Positions 29,104 to 37,489 of a DNA stretch of 48,133 nucleotides are shown here, piece by piece. Position numbers and translations under genes: made by a program. Numbering within the stretch: position 1 is the first letter of the stretch; the number at the start of each line of letters is the position of its first letter. Source of the DNA: Betaproteobacteria bacterium (GTDB lineage: Bacteria; Pseudomonadota; Gammaproteobacteria; Burkholderiales; Usitatibacteraceae); contig JAGRPO010000300.1 of NCBI GenBank assembly GCA_019449455.1, positions 1 through 48,133 of the forward strand. The letters run 5' to 3'. The notes below the pieces were generated by a model. It worked only from the letters and a program-made list of their open reading frames with translations. It was not told the DNA's origin and did no database searches.

Positions 29104-29738
29104 CCACGCCCGACATGCCGAGCGATCCCACTGCCGAGCAGATTGAGCTTCGCCGCAAGGGCCGGCAACGCCTGGTCGGCGCCGTCGCGCTCGCCCTGGC
29201 CGCCGTGGTGTTCGTTCCCATGCTGCTCGATCCCGAGCCGCGCCGGGAGCGCGCCGAGCCCCTGCTCGCCATCCCTCCCAGGAACGACGCGCCGCCTCTC
29301 CCCGCGGTGATGAAGGGGACCGAGCAGGCCGTGCCGGCGCAACCGCCGAAGGCGGCGCCCGACGCGTCGCCCCAGCCTGCGGCCGCCCCGCAGCCGCCCG
29401 CGGCGGCGAAGACCGCCGAGCCCAGGGCGGCGGAGTTCAAGCCGGCCGCGACGAAGGCCTCCCCCCCGCAGCCGGAGGCGAAGCCTTCGCGGCCCGCGCC
29501 GAAGCTCGAGGGCTTCGCGGTCCAGGTCGGCGCCTTCAAGGACGAATCGAAGCTCGCCCAGGCCCGCGAAAAGGTCGCCGCGACGCGCATTGCCCACTAC
29601 ACGGAACGGCTCGGCGGGTCGGCCGGGGAGCTCACGCGACTTCGCGCGGGGCCTTTCCCGACCCGCGAGGCGGCCGAGAAGGCCGCCGCCCAGCTCAAGC
29701 GCGCCGGGCTCGACGTGCGCGTGGTTCCGCTGCCGTGA
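29100..29738 (+). CDS. SPOR domain protein (DedD-like)
   Basis: Single-pass inner-membrane protein of 212 residues. A short cytoplasmic head, one transmembrane helix at about 25-43 (LVGAVALALAAVVFVPMLL), a long Pro/Ala/Lys linker (about 70-138) and a C-terminal SPOR domain from about 139 (GFAVQVGAFKDESKLAQAREKV through LKRAGLDVRVV). SPOR domains bind denuded glycan at division septa. The folC-SPOR pairing matches dedD in other Proteobacteria. The usual next gene, cvpA, is missing here. Confidence 0.9.
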   Translation: MTTPDMPSDPTAEQIELRRKGRQRLVGAVALALAAVVFVPMLLDPEPRRERAEPLLAIPPRNDAPPLPAVMKGTEQAVPAQPPKAAPDASPQPAAAPQPPAAAKTAEPRAAEFKPAATKASPPQPEAKPSRPAPKLEGFAVQVGAFKDESKLAQAREKVAATRIAHYTERLGGSAGELTRLRAGPFPTREAAEKAAAQLKRAGLDVRVVPLP

Positions 29739-29857
29739 CGGCCTTGCGTTCGACCGCCCGTGCCCCAATCTGGAATGAGCCGCGCGGGCCACGGCCGCGG
29801 GCAAAGCGCATACACTATCGCGGGGTCACGAGCCCCGGCCTGAGGGACGCCTGAAGC

Positions 29858-31384
29858 ATGTGCGGAATCATCGGAGTCGTCGCGCGCAGTCCCGTCAACC
29901 AGATCCTCTACGACGGGCTCACGGTCCTGCAGCACCGCGGCCAGGACGCGGCCGGAATCTGCACGGCCGAGGGCCACAGCTTCCACATGCACAAGGGGCG
30001 GGGACTGGTTCGCGACGTCTTCCGCACGCGCGACATGCGCGGCCTGGTGGGGACCATGGGCATCGCCCATTGCCGCTACCCCACGGCGGGCTCGGCCTCT
30101 TCGGTGGCGGAGTCGCAGCCCTTCTACGTGAACTCCCCGTTCGGCATCGTGCTGGGGCACAACGGCAACCTCGTGAACGCCGAAGAGCTGCGCCAGTCGC
30201 TGTTCCTCGAGGATCGCCGGCACATCAACACGAATTCCGATTCCGAGGTGCTGCTGAACGTCCTGGCGCACGAGATCCACGATGCGTGCGACGGCGGCCA
30301 CCGCCTCACGCCGGACACCATCTTCAAGGCGGTCACCGGCGTGCACCGGCGCGTGAAGGGCGCCTACGCCGTGGTCGCGATGGTCGCGGGGTACGGGCTG
30401 CTCGCCTTCCGCGACCCGAGGGGCATCCGCCCCCTCATCATCGGGCGCGCCGACACGGAGAAGGGCGTGGAATTCATCGTCGCCTCCGAGAGCGTGGCGC
30501 TGGATTCCCTCGGCTTCAAGGCGATGCGCGACGTCGCCCCCGGGGAGGCGATCCTCATCGACCAGAGCGGCAACCTCTACAGCCGGCAGTGCGCCGAGTC
30601 GACGTCGCTCAATCCGTGCATCTTCGAGTTCGTCTACCTCGCGCGGCCCGATTCGGTGATCGACGGCATTTCCGTCTACGAGAGCCGGCGGAACATGGGC
30701 CAGAGCCTCGCCGACCGCATCATCGCCTCGGGGATCGCGCCGGAGATCGACGTCGTGATCCCGATCCCGGATTCCAGCCGGCCGAGCGCGCTCGAGGTCG
30801 CCTCCAAGCTCGGCAAGCCCTACCGCGAGGGCTTCATCAAGAACCGCTACATCGGCCGCACCTTCATCATGCCGGGCCAGGAGCTGCGCAGGAAAAGCGT
30901 GCGGCAGAAGCTCAACGCGATGGCCGTCGAGTTCAAGGACAAGAACGTGCTGCTGGTCGACGACTCGATCGTGCGCGGCACCACCAGCCGGGAAATCGTC
31001 CAGATGGCGCGCGAGTGCGGGGCGAGGAAGGTGTTCTTCGCCTCGGCCGCGCCTCCCGTGCGGTTCCCCAACGTCTACGGCATCGACATGCCGACCCGCT
31101 CCGAGCTGATCGCGACGGGGCGCAGCGAGGACGAGATCGCGCAGGCCATCGGCGCCGACGCCGTGCTGTACCAGGACCTCGCCTCGCTGGTGGCCGACGT
31201 CCGCGCCTGCAATCCCGCGATCGAGCAGTTCGACTGCTCCTGCTTCGACGGCGTCTACATCACGGGCGACGTCTCGAGCGATTACCTCGCCGAAATCGAG
31301 GCGTCGCGCCACGATGGCGAGTCGAACGGCGGCACGCGCCTGTCCAGCTACCAGCTCGATCTCGGCCTCACGGCCGTCGACTGA
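29858..31384 (+). CDS. purF: Amidophosphoribosyltransferase
   Basis: First committed step of purine synthesis: PRPP plus glutamine to phosphoribosylamine. 508 residues. MCGIIGVV exposes Cys2, the glutaminase nucleophile, with no propeptide. [19 protein letters not shown] and GHNGNLVN belong to the Ntn domain; [14 protein letters not shown] is the PRPP loop. The 119-bp gap before it holds no gene; TACACT at 29811-29816 is a possible -10. metZ follows after 7 bp. Confidence 0.98.
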   Translation: MCGIIGVVARSPVNQILYDGLTVLQHRGQDAAGICTAEGHSFHMHKGRGLVRDVFRTRDMRGLVGTMGIAHCRYPTAGSASSVAESQPFYVNSPFGIVLGHNGNLVNAEELRQSLFLEDRRHINTNSDSEVLLNVLAHEIHDACDGGHRLTPDTIFKAVTGVHRRVKGAYAVVAMVAGYGLLAFRDPRGIRPLIIGRADTEKGVEFIVASESVALDSLGFKAMRDVAPGEAILIDQSGNLYSRQCAESTSLNPCIFEFVYLARPDSVIDGISVYESRRNMGQSLADRIIASGIAPEIDVVIPIPDSSRPSALEVASKLGKPYREGFIKNRYIGRTFIMPGQELRRKSVRQKLNAMAVEFKDKNVLLVDDSIVRGTTSREIVQMARECGARKVFFASAAPPVRFPNVYGIDMPTRSELIATGRSEDEIAQAIGADAVLYQDLASLVADVRACNPAIEQFDCSCFDGVYITGDVSSDYLAEIEASRHDGESNGGTRLSSYQLDLGLTAVD

Positions 31385-31391
31385 GGAAACC

Positions 31392-32570
31392 ATGACGGAC
31401 GACTACAAGCCCGACACGCTGGGCGTCCGGGCCGGGGGGCTGCGCAGCGACTTCGGCGAGCACTCGGAAGCGCTTGCGCTCACGGCGAGCTTCGTCTTCG
31501 CGAGCGCGGGGCAGGCGGCGCGCCGGTTCGCCAACGAGGAACCCGGCAACATCTACTCGCGCTTCACGAATCCGACGGTCGCGATGTTCCAGTCGCGGCT
31601 CGCGGCCCTCGAGGGGGCGCAGGCCTGCGTGGCCACCGCCACCGGCATGGCCGCCGTGTCGACGATGGCGATGGGGCTGCTTTCCTCGGGCGACCACCTG
31701 ATCGCCGCGCGGGGCGTCTTCGGCACCGTGGTGCCCCTCTTCAACCAGATCCTCGGGCGCTTCGGGATCGAGACGACCTGGGTCGATCCCACGGACCTCG
31801 ATGCGTGGCGCGCGGCGCTGCGGCCCCGCACGAAACTCCTGTTCGCCGAGACGCCGTCGAACCCCGTCTGCGAAGTCGCCGACATCGCGGGACTCGCGCA
31901 GATCGCGCACGAGGCGGGTGCGATCCTGGCGATCGACAACTGCATGTGCAGCCCCGCGCTCCAGCGGCCCATCGCGCTGGGCGCGGACCTCGTCGTGCAC
32001 TCGGCCACGAAGTACATCGACGGCCAGGGGCGCGTGCTGGGCGGGGCCATCGCCGGGCGCCGTGACCTCGTCGAGGGCCCTCTCTTCAATTTCGTCCGCA
32101 CTGCCGGTCCCGCGCTCTCGCCCTTCAATGCGTGGATCTGCCTCAAGGGGCTCGAGACGCTCAGGCTGCGCGTCGAGGCGCAGTCGGCGCGCGCGCTGGA
32201 GGTCGCACGCTGGCTCGAGTCCCACCCTTCGGTCGAGCGCGTGAACCATCCGGGGCTCGAGTCGCACCCGCAGCACGCGCTGGCCATGCGCCAGCAGTCG
32301 GCGGGCGGGCCGGTGTTCTCGTTCGTGGTTCGCGGCGGGCGCGAGGCGGCGTGGCGGGTGATCGACGAGACGCGGCTGCTGTCCATCACGGCGAATTTCG
32401 GCGACACGAAGTCGACGATATGCCACCCGGCCAGCACCACGCACGGGCGCCTGCCGCCCGCAGAGCGCGAGGCGGCCGGCGTCGTCGAAGGCCTGTTGCG
32501 CCTGGCCGTCGGCCTCGAGGACGCCGGGGACATCCGGGCGGATCTCGAGCGGGGACTCGCCGCCGCCTGA
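31392..32570 (+). CDS. metZ: O-succinylhomoserine sulfhydrylase
   Basis: PLP enzyme making homocysteine directly from O-succinylhomoserine and sulfide. 392 residues of the Cys/Met gamma family. PLP lysine Lys207 in HSATKYIDGQGRVLGG; SRFTNPTVAMFQSRLAALEGA, ETPSNPVCEVADI and GDTKSTICHPASTTH are typical of MetZ, and purF-metZ is a conserved pair. GAGG precedes the ATG. It could act on O-acetylhomoserine instead. A T7 run follows the stop without a clear hairpin. Confidence 0.94.
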   Translation: MTDDYKPDTLGVRAGGLRSDFGEHSEALALTASFVFASAGQAARRFANEEPGNIYSRFTNPTVAMFQSRLAALEGAQACVATATGMAAVSTMAMGLLSSGDHLIAARGVFGTVVPLFNQILGRFGIETTWVDPTDLDAWRAALRPRTKLLFAETPSNPVCEVADIAGLAQIAHEAGAILAIDNCMCSPALQRPIALGADLVVHSATKYIDGQGRVLGGAIAGRRDLVEGPLFNFVRTAGPALSPFNAWICLKGLETLRLRVEAQSARALEVARWLESHPSVERVNHPGLESHPQHALAMRQQSAGGPVFSFVVRGGREAAWRVIDETRLLSITANFGDTKSTICHPASTTHGRLPPAEREAAGVVEGLLRLAVGLEDAGDIRADLERGLAAA

Positions 32571-32650
32571 GCTTTTTTTGCGTGCGCGGGCCACCGTCCG
32601 CGCCACGCCCGGCGCCGCCCACGAGGCGGCGAGCGGGCCAAGGGAGAGCC

Positions 32651-33469
32651 ATGAAGACGCCGCACGTGTTCCTGATGTGCCCGCCGGAGTACTTCGACGT
32701 GTCGTACATCATCAACCCGTGGATGCACGGGAACGTGCGCAAGATCGACAACGCCCTGGCCAAGCAGCAGTGGCGGGCCCTGTACGACATCCTCACCGAC
32801 CACGCCAACGTGCGGCTCGTCAGCCCGCAGCCCGGATCGCCCGACATGGTGTTCACGGCCAACGCGGGCCTGGTGAAGGGGCGGCGCTTCCTGGTCACGC
32901 GCTTCCGCTACCCCGAAAGGCAGTACGAGGAGCCGTACTTCGCCGACTGGTTTCTCGACCGGGGTTACGACGTCTCGCTCATGCCGCGGCACGTGCCCTT
33001 CGAGGGAGCGGGTGACGCGCTCTTCGACCGGGGCGCGCAGCGCCTGTGGCTCGCCTACGGCCACCGCTCGGTGCTCGCCGCGCGCGAGGTGATCGCGGAG
33101 CGCTTCGGCGGCGAGGTCGTCGCCCTGAAGCTCACCGACCAGCGCTTCTACCACCTCGACACGTGCTTCTGTCCCCTCGACGGCGGATACGTCCTGTACT
33201 ACCCCGCGGCCTTCGACGCGCCTTCCCGGGCCACGATCGAGCGTCTCGTGCCCGATTCGCGCCGAATCGTCGTCGCCGAGGACGACGCGCTCGCCTTCGC
33301 CTGCAATGCCGTGTCGGCGGGAAAGCGGATCGTGGTGAACCGGGCGAGCACGGCGTTCGTCGATGCGCTGGGGCGCCGCGGTTTCGAGGTGGTGCAAACC
33401 CCGCTGTCGGAGTTCATGAAGGCCGGCGGCTCGGCCAAGTGCCTCACGCTGAGGCTGGACGAACCCTGA
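32651..33469 (+). CDS. Amidinotransferase-fold (arginine deiminase/DDAH-like) hydrolase
   Basis: Guanidino-group enzyme of 272 residues. The catalytic set of the superfamily is visible: Asp66 in PDMVFTANAG, His168 in FYHLDTCFCPL and Cys264 in GGSAKCLTL near the C-terminus. Length and the DMVFTAN block fit the dimethylarginine dimethylaminohydrolase/citrulline-forming group rather than the long ArcA deiminases. Substrate not known; no arginine catabolism genes adjoin it. GGGAGAG precedes the ATG. Its stop lies one base from the stop of convergent lpxH, leaving no room for a terminator. Confidence 0.88.
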   Translation: MKTPHVFLMCPPEYFDVSYIINPWMHGNVRKIDNALAKQQWRALYDILTDHANVRLVSPQPGSPDMVFTANAGLVKGRRFLVTRFRYPERQYEEPYFADWFLDRGYDVSLMPRHVPFEGAGDALFDRGAQRLWLAYGHRSVLAAREVIAERFGGEVVALKLTDQRFYHLDTCFCPLDGGYVLYYPAAFDAPSRATIERLVPDSRRIVVAEDDALAFACNAVSAGKRIVVNRASTAFVDALGRRGFEVVQTPLSEFMKAGGSAKCLTLRLDEP

Positions 33470-33470
33470 T

Positions 33471-34193
33471 TCAGCCGGCGTCGACGGCCCGGGTCCCTGC
33501 CGGCGTGGACTCGATGTATCCGCCCGCCTCGTACCAGTCGGGAAGGACCCAGCGAACGCATGCGCGGCCGCCGGCCTGATGCTCGTGCCTCGCCGGACGA
33601 TGGGTGTGGCCGTGGATCAGCACGCGGCAGTTCGCCGCGACGAAGGCGGCCTCGACCGCGTCGGACGCCACGTCCATGATGGCCTCGCCCTTGCCGACCT
33701 TTTCGCCCTCGCTCTGGCTGCGCATCCCGCGCGCGATGGCGATTCGTTCCGCGATCGGCCTGGCGAGCGCCGCGGCCTGCCACGCGGGATTGCGCACCTG
33801 CGCGCGGAAGGCGAGGTACGCGTGGTCGCCCGTGCACAGGGTGTCGCCGTGCATCAGAAGCACGCGCTCGCCGTAGAGGTCTATCACCGTGGGGTCCGGG
33901 ATGAGGCGGACGCCCGTGTCCGAGCAGAACCGCGACGCCACCATGAAGTCCCGGTTGCCGTGCATGAAGAAGGTGGGCGTCGCTCGTGCCGCCTGGCGCA
34001 GCATCCCCGCGATCCGCGCCGGGAAGTCGAGTTCCAGGCCATCGTCGCCCACCCAGTACTCGAAGAGGTCGCCCAGGATGTAGAGGGCATCCGCCCCCGG
34101 GACGGCTTCGGCGAGAAACCGGGCGAAACGCGCGGTGGTCTCCGGCCGCTCCTCGGCGAGGTGCAGGTCTGAGATGAAGAGGGTGCGCGGCAT
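33471..34193 (-). CDS. lpxH: UDP-2,3-diacylglucosamine diphosphatase
   Basis: Lipid A pathway hydrolase giving lipid X, acting at the cytoplasmic face of the inner membrane. 240 residues of the calcineurin-like phosphoesterase fold. Metal ligands are in SDLHLAEERPETT, GDLFEYWVGDD, HGNRDF, HGDTLCTGD and IHGHTHRPARHEH. Presence of LpxH confirms a Gram-negative outer membrane. A terminator separates it from the cyclophilin gene upstream. Confidence 0.97.
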   Translation of the reverse strand: MPRTLFISDLHLAEERPETTARFARFLAEAVPGADALYILGDLFEYWVGDDGLELDFPARIAGMLRQAARATPTFFMHGNRDFMVASRFCSDTGVRLIPDPTVIDLYGERVLLMHGDTLCTGDHAYLAFRAQVRNPAWQAAALARPIAERIAIARGMRSQSEGEKVGKGEAIMDVASDAVEAAFVAANCRVLIHGHTHRPARHEHQAGGRACVRWVLPDWYEAGGYIESTPAGTRAVDAG

Positions 34194-34196
34194 CGG

Positions 34197-34227
34197 GGAA
34201 AAGGAAGGGCGGCCCGGGGCCGCCCTT
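34197..34227 (-). terminator. Intrinsic terminator after the cyclophilin gene
   Basis: A 10-bp stem (AAGGGCGGCC at 34205-34214, GGCCGCCCTT at 34218-34227) with a 3-nt loop. Read on the minus strand it is followed by CCTTTTCCCC. It lies 26 bp after the cyclophilin stop and just before lpxH. Confidence 0.65.
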
Positions 34228-34252
34228 CGCGCGACTCAGCGGTTCGCGTGGC

Positions 34253-34909
34253 TCAGAGGCACTCGGCCTTCTCGATCGTCACCGGTTCCAGCGGCACGTT
34301 CTGGTGCATGCCGGCGTTGCCGGTGGCGACCTTGCGGATCTTGTCGACGACGTCCTGTCCTTCGACCACCTTGCCGAACACGGCGTAGCCCCAGCCCTGC
34401 GGCGACTCGTCGCGGTAGTTGAGGAAGTCGTTCGCCTTCACGTTGATGAAGAACTGCGCGGTGGCCGAGTCGCGCACGCCCGTGCGCGCCATGGCGAGCG
34501 TGTAGACGTCGTTCTTCAGGCCGTTGGCCGCCTCGTTCTTGATCGGCGCCAGGGTCGGCTTCTGCTGCATGTCCTTCGTGAAACCGCCGCCCTGGATCAT
34601 GAAGCCGTCGATGACGCGGTGGAAGATCGTGCCGTTGTAGTGGCCGGAGTCGACGTACTTCGCGAAGTTCTCGGCGGAAACGGGGGCCTTCTCCTTGTTC
34701 AGCTCGATGGTGATGGCGCCCATCGAGGTGGTGAGCTTCACTTTCATTGGTGCGGATCCTTTCAGTTTGACGGAACAGCCGGCGGGGCCGGCCGCCTCGG
34801 GTTTGCCCTTCGCCTGCGCGGCGGCCCCGAGGGGCAATCCGGCAAGAACGAGCAGGGCGGTGGCGGCAACGAGGCGTCGGGCGGGATTCATGGGATTCAT
34901 GGGTTTCAT
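34253..34909 (-). CDS. Cyclophilin-type peptidyl-prolyl isomerase, probably exported
   Basis: Catalyses cis-trans isomerisation of proline bonds. As drawn, 218 residues: residues 1 to about 32 are a signal peptide ([24 protein letters not shown]), a short linker, then the cyclophilin domain from 55 ([60 protein letters not shown]). The long form has three in-frame ATGs but no Shine-Dalgarno; its first ATG is 6 bp past the L,D-transpeptidase stop. An internal ATG at 34747 has AAAGGA nine bases upstream and would give a cytoplasmic PpiB-like form of 164 residues. Both forms may exist. Confidence 0.92.
   Translation of the reverse strand: MKPMNPMNPARRLVAATALLVLAGLPLGAAAQAKGKPEAAGPAGCSVKLKGSAPMKVKLTTSMGAITIELNKEKAPVSAENFAKYVDSGHYNGTIFHRVIDGFMIQGGGFTKDMQQKPTLAPIKNEAANGLKNDVYTLAMARTGVRDSATAQFFINVKANDFLNYRDESPQGWGYAVFGKVVEGQDVVDKIRKVATGNAGMHQNVPLEPVTIEKAECL
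34883..34909 (-). repeat. 9-bp tandem repeat over the cyclophilin start
   Basis: Three tandem 9-bp units (GGGATTCAT, GGGATTCAT, GGGTTTCAT on the plus strand), each carrying one in-frame ATG on the coding strand, so the protein begins MKPMNPMNP. Copy changes would keep the frame and alter the number of start codons. Confidence 0.8.
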
Positions 34910-34915
34910 GGGAGG

Positions 34916-36148
34916 TCAGGAGATCACGGTTTCGAAGACGATGCGCCAGTGCCCCTGGTCGCGCGACCAGTACTGGCGCTTGGCGGTTCGGTTGGCAAGG
35001 TTCGAGGAGCGATAGTCCTGTGCGAAGGTCACGACGACCATCTCCTCGCCATCGGGGTGTCCGAAGACGCTCAAGTCCGAGATGCCGACCTTCACCCACG
35101 ACTTGCCCGCGTTCACCTTGCGTTTGTGGGCGCCCCAGGCGGCGAGGCCCTTGCCGTCCGCATTGAAGTGCGAGGAGTAGTGCGACAGGTAGCGGTCGGT
35201 GTCGAGGCTTTCCCAGTCGGCGCGCCACTGCTCGAACGCGGCGAGGAAATCGCGGCGGCTGTCCTGCCAGCGGTCCGGTGCCGCCCACTCGATGCCCGCG
35301 CTGATGACGACGGGCGTGCGCCCCACGTCGACGTAGCGCGACAGCCGGCGCAGGTCGTCGTTGGTGAGCGCCACGCACCCGTCCGTGGCGCGCGGCGGCC
35401 GGCTGTAGGTCTCCGACGGCGTCCCGTGGAGCCAGATGCCGTATCCGTTTCGCTTGTGCAGCTTGTCCCACTCGTTGGGGTAGCTGATCGGGAAGGCCCC
35501 GGGCCCGTAGAAATCGGGGAGCTTCTCCTTCGAGGAGACGATGGTGTAGACGCCGAGCGGCGTCTTCTGGTCGCCCTCGCGGCGCTTCTCCACCCCGTTC
35601 TTGCCGAGGCTGATGTAGAAATCCGTCACGTAGTGCGGCTCGCCGCCCCGGTTGGCGAACACGAAGAGCCGCGATCGCGCCGTGTCCACGAGAATCGCAT
35701 GGGACTGCGTCGGTGCGAGCTGCAGCATCGGCAGCGGAAGGTGGTCGCGCGGCGGCGCGTCCAGGTAGCGCCTGAGGCGCGCGCGCGCTTCGTCCTGAAG
35801 AGGCGCTACACCCGGGCTGGCGGAAGCGGCAAGCGGCCCGAACGCGACGGGATTGCCCGCACGGGCCATGAGCAGGTCGCCCTTGATGAGGTGCCCGAGG
35901 CGGAAGTTGGGGGTCTTCGCGAGCGCCACGTCGATCTCGCCGAGAGCGTGCCGCAGGCCGTTCTGGCTCAGGCCGACGATCGCGCGAACCAGCGAAGCCT
36001 CGACCTCGTTCGCGAAGGCGGGGATCGTCGAGTCGGGGGCCGCGTCGTCGGCCAACGCGCCGAAGGGCAAGGCCGCGGCGAGAAGCGCCGCGAACGCCAG
36101 GCGGGGCAGGGCGCGGCGCGAGACAGGCCGGTGCGCTGGCGCTCTCAC
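34916..36148 (-). CDS. L,D-transpeptidase (YafK/Cds6-like) with C-terminal NTF2-like domain
   Basis: Periplasmic murein enzyme of 410 residues that forms 3-3 crosslinks, attaches proteins or cleaves such links. Signal peptide at 1 to about 33 (LAFAALLAAALPFGALA). The YkuD catalytic region is at about 150-285 with HGTPSETYSRPPRATDGCVAL, catalytic Cys258; TDGC replaces the more common SHGC, as in YafK-type members. Residues 300-410 form an NTF2/SnoaL-like domain resembling Cds6. It starts at GTG, overlapping the TPR gene stop (GTGA). The same NTF2-like domain ends the TPR protein, so the two likely work as a pair. Confidence 0.92.
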   Translation of the reverse strand: MRAPAHRPVSRRALPRLAFAALLAAALPFGALADDAAPDSTIPAFANEVEASLVRAIVGLSQNGLRHALGEIDVALAKTPNFRLGHLIKGDLLMARAGNPVAFGPLAASASPGVAPLQDEARARLRRYLDAPPRDHLPLPMLQLAPTQSHAILVDTARSRLFVFANRGGEPHYVTDFYISLGKNGVEKRREGDQKTPLGVYTIVSSKEKLPDFYGPGAFPISYPNEWDKLHKRNGYGIWLHGTPSETYSRPPRATDGCVALTNDDLRRLSRYVDVGRTPVVISAGIEWAAPDRWQDSRRDFLAAFEQWRADWESLDTDRYLSHYSSHFNADGKGLAAWGAHKRKVNAGKSWVKVGISDLSVFGHPDGEEMVVVTFAQDYRSSNLANRTAKRQYWSRDQGHWRIVFETVIS

Positions 36149-37239
36149 CCGCCCACGCGCTCCTGCTTGATGAGCCACTTGCCGCCGACCTTCGCGAGCT
36201 TGAGGGTCTTGGTGCTGTTCGACTTGAGCGTGTCGGAGCGGTAGGCCTGGCGCAGCACGGCGGTAGCCGTATCGCCGTCGACCTTGATCGACTGGATCTT
36301 CACCGTGACCTCGATCGACTTCGGGCGCTCGATGCGCTCGGCGCGCTGCTTTTCCCAGGCGCCGCGGGCCTCGCGACCGGGGGTCTCGAAGTCGGGCGCG
36401 TAGGCGGCGAGATAGCCCTTCACGTCCTTGGTGCTCCACGACCGGGCCCACGCTTCGATCGCCGCGGCGACAGCGTTCCTGTCGGCATCGGCGTTATTCG
36501 CCGTGGCGGGCTCGGTCTTCCCGGCCGCGGGCTGGGCAGCCTCGACTTTCGCGGTCGCGGGCTTCGCGGTGGCGGCCACGGGCCGGGCAGGCTCGGCTTT
36601 CGCGCTCGCGGGCTTCGTCGCCGTCGCCTTGGGCGGCTCCGCCTTCGGGGGCTCGGCTTTCGCGGGCTCCGCGGCGGCGAGTTTCGAGGGCTCCGGCCGC
36701 GAGGCAGGCGCGGACTTGGGCGCGATGAACAGGTCCTTCACCATCGAGAGCTTCACCTGCGCGCTGGTGTTGTTCTTGTCGAGCTGCAGCGCGCGGTCGT
36801 AGGCGCGGCTCGCGAGCTGCGCGTAGATGTCGCCCAGGTTCTCGTGCGCGGTGGCGTAGCTCGGATGCGTGTGGATGGCCAGCTCGAGGGCCGACTTCGC
36901 CTTGTCGTAGTTGCCGAGCGAGGCGTAGAGAACCGCGAGGTTGTTGTAGGGCTCGGGGAGCTCGGGGAAGTCCTCGGTGAGGCTGGTGAACACCTGGATC
37001 GCCTCGTTCACCTTCTTCTGCTCGGTGAGCAGCAGTCCCCTGAGAAACCGGCCCTGCGGCTCGCGTGGCTGCGCCTTGAGGTACGCATCGACCAGTTCCA
37101 TCGCCGGCTGAAGGCGGCCCTGGCCGTAGAGCTTTTGCGCTTCGCGCAGGTCGTCTCCCGGGGCAGCGGTGACCGGGCCCGCAAGCGCCAGCGCGAACGC
37201 GGCGGCGGCTACGGGAAAGCGCAGGGGACGGAGGAGCAT
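36145..37239 (-). CDS. Exported TPR protein with C-terminal NTF2-like domain
   Basis: Envelope protein of 364 residues. Signal peptide to about residue 26 (VAAAAFALALAGPVTAA), TPR repeats from about 30 to 170 (LREAQKLYGQGRLQPAMELVDAYL, PYNNLAVLYASLGNYDKAKSALELAI, HENLGDIYAQLASRAYDRALQLD), a low-complexity Lys/Pro/Ala/Glu linker at about 172-250, then a Cds6/SnoaL-like domain at 255-364. The last domain aligns by eye with that of the adjacent L,D-transpeptidase (AW..SW, YL..Y...F, QAYRSD, W.I..E). TPRs suggest a scaffold for murein enzymes. The ATG starts the signal peptide; the open frame continues upstream without support. Divergent from cysS. Confidence 0.88.
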   Translation of the reverse strand: MLLRPLRFPVAAAAFALALAGPVTAAPGDDLREAQKLYGQGRLQPAMELVDAYLKAQPREPQGRFLRGLLLTEQKKVNEAIQVFTSLTEDFPELPEPYNNLAVLYASLGNYDKAKSALELAIHTHPSYATAHENLGDIYAQLASRAYDRALQLDKNNTSAQVKLSMVKDLFIAPKSAPASRPEPSKLAAAEPAKAEPPKAEPPKATATKPASAKAEPARPVAATAKPATAKVEAAQPAAGKTEPATANNADADRNAVAAAIEAWARSWSTKDVKGYLAAYAPDFETPGREARGAWEKQRAERIERPKSIEVTVKIQSIKVDGDTATAVLRQAYRSDTLKSNSTKTLKLAKVGGKWLIKQERVGG

Positions 37240-37240
37240 C

Positions 37241-37489
37241 GTGTTATAATTTGTTGAATTTATATGGAAAAGAGATTCTACCAACCTTGGGTGGGCTTCA
37301 CAATCGGCCGTGCGCCCGAGGGCGTGGTTGGTTGCCGCCCTCGCCGGCCCTTCTGGAGCGCCACCAGCGCTTCGGCAGTGTCTTTCGGATGTCGTTCCAT
37401 TCCCGCGTCCTGAAGCCGCCGGAGGGCCCCGGGCCCTCCATCCGACAAGCGCACCTGGCTCGACGGTCCTCCCGGACCCTCCATTTCCC
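37241..37489 (+). promoter_or_regulatory. cysS upstream region: AT-rich promoter island and structured leader
   Basis: No gene is seen here. An exact TATAAT at 37245-37250 sits in an AT-rich patch (37241-37275) that probably serves both cysS and the divergent TPR gene. If used for cysS, the leader is about 230 nt and contains several hairpins: CGAGGGCG/CGCCCTCG (37317-37324 with 37336-37343, 11-nt loop), AGCGC/GCGCT near 37355-37369, a 19-bp palindrome at 37421-37439, and GGTCC-TCCC-GGACC shortly before the ATG. No T-box signature is recognised. Confidence 0.45.

Noticed and set aside
32571-32590. Terminator at the T7 run after metZ
   Set aside because: No stable stem directly precedes the T run.
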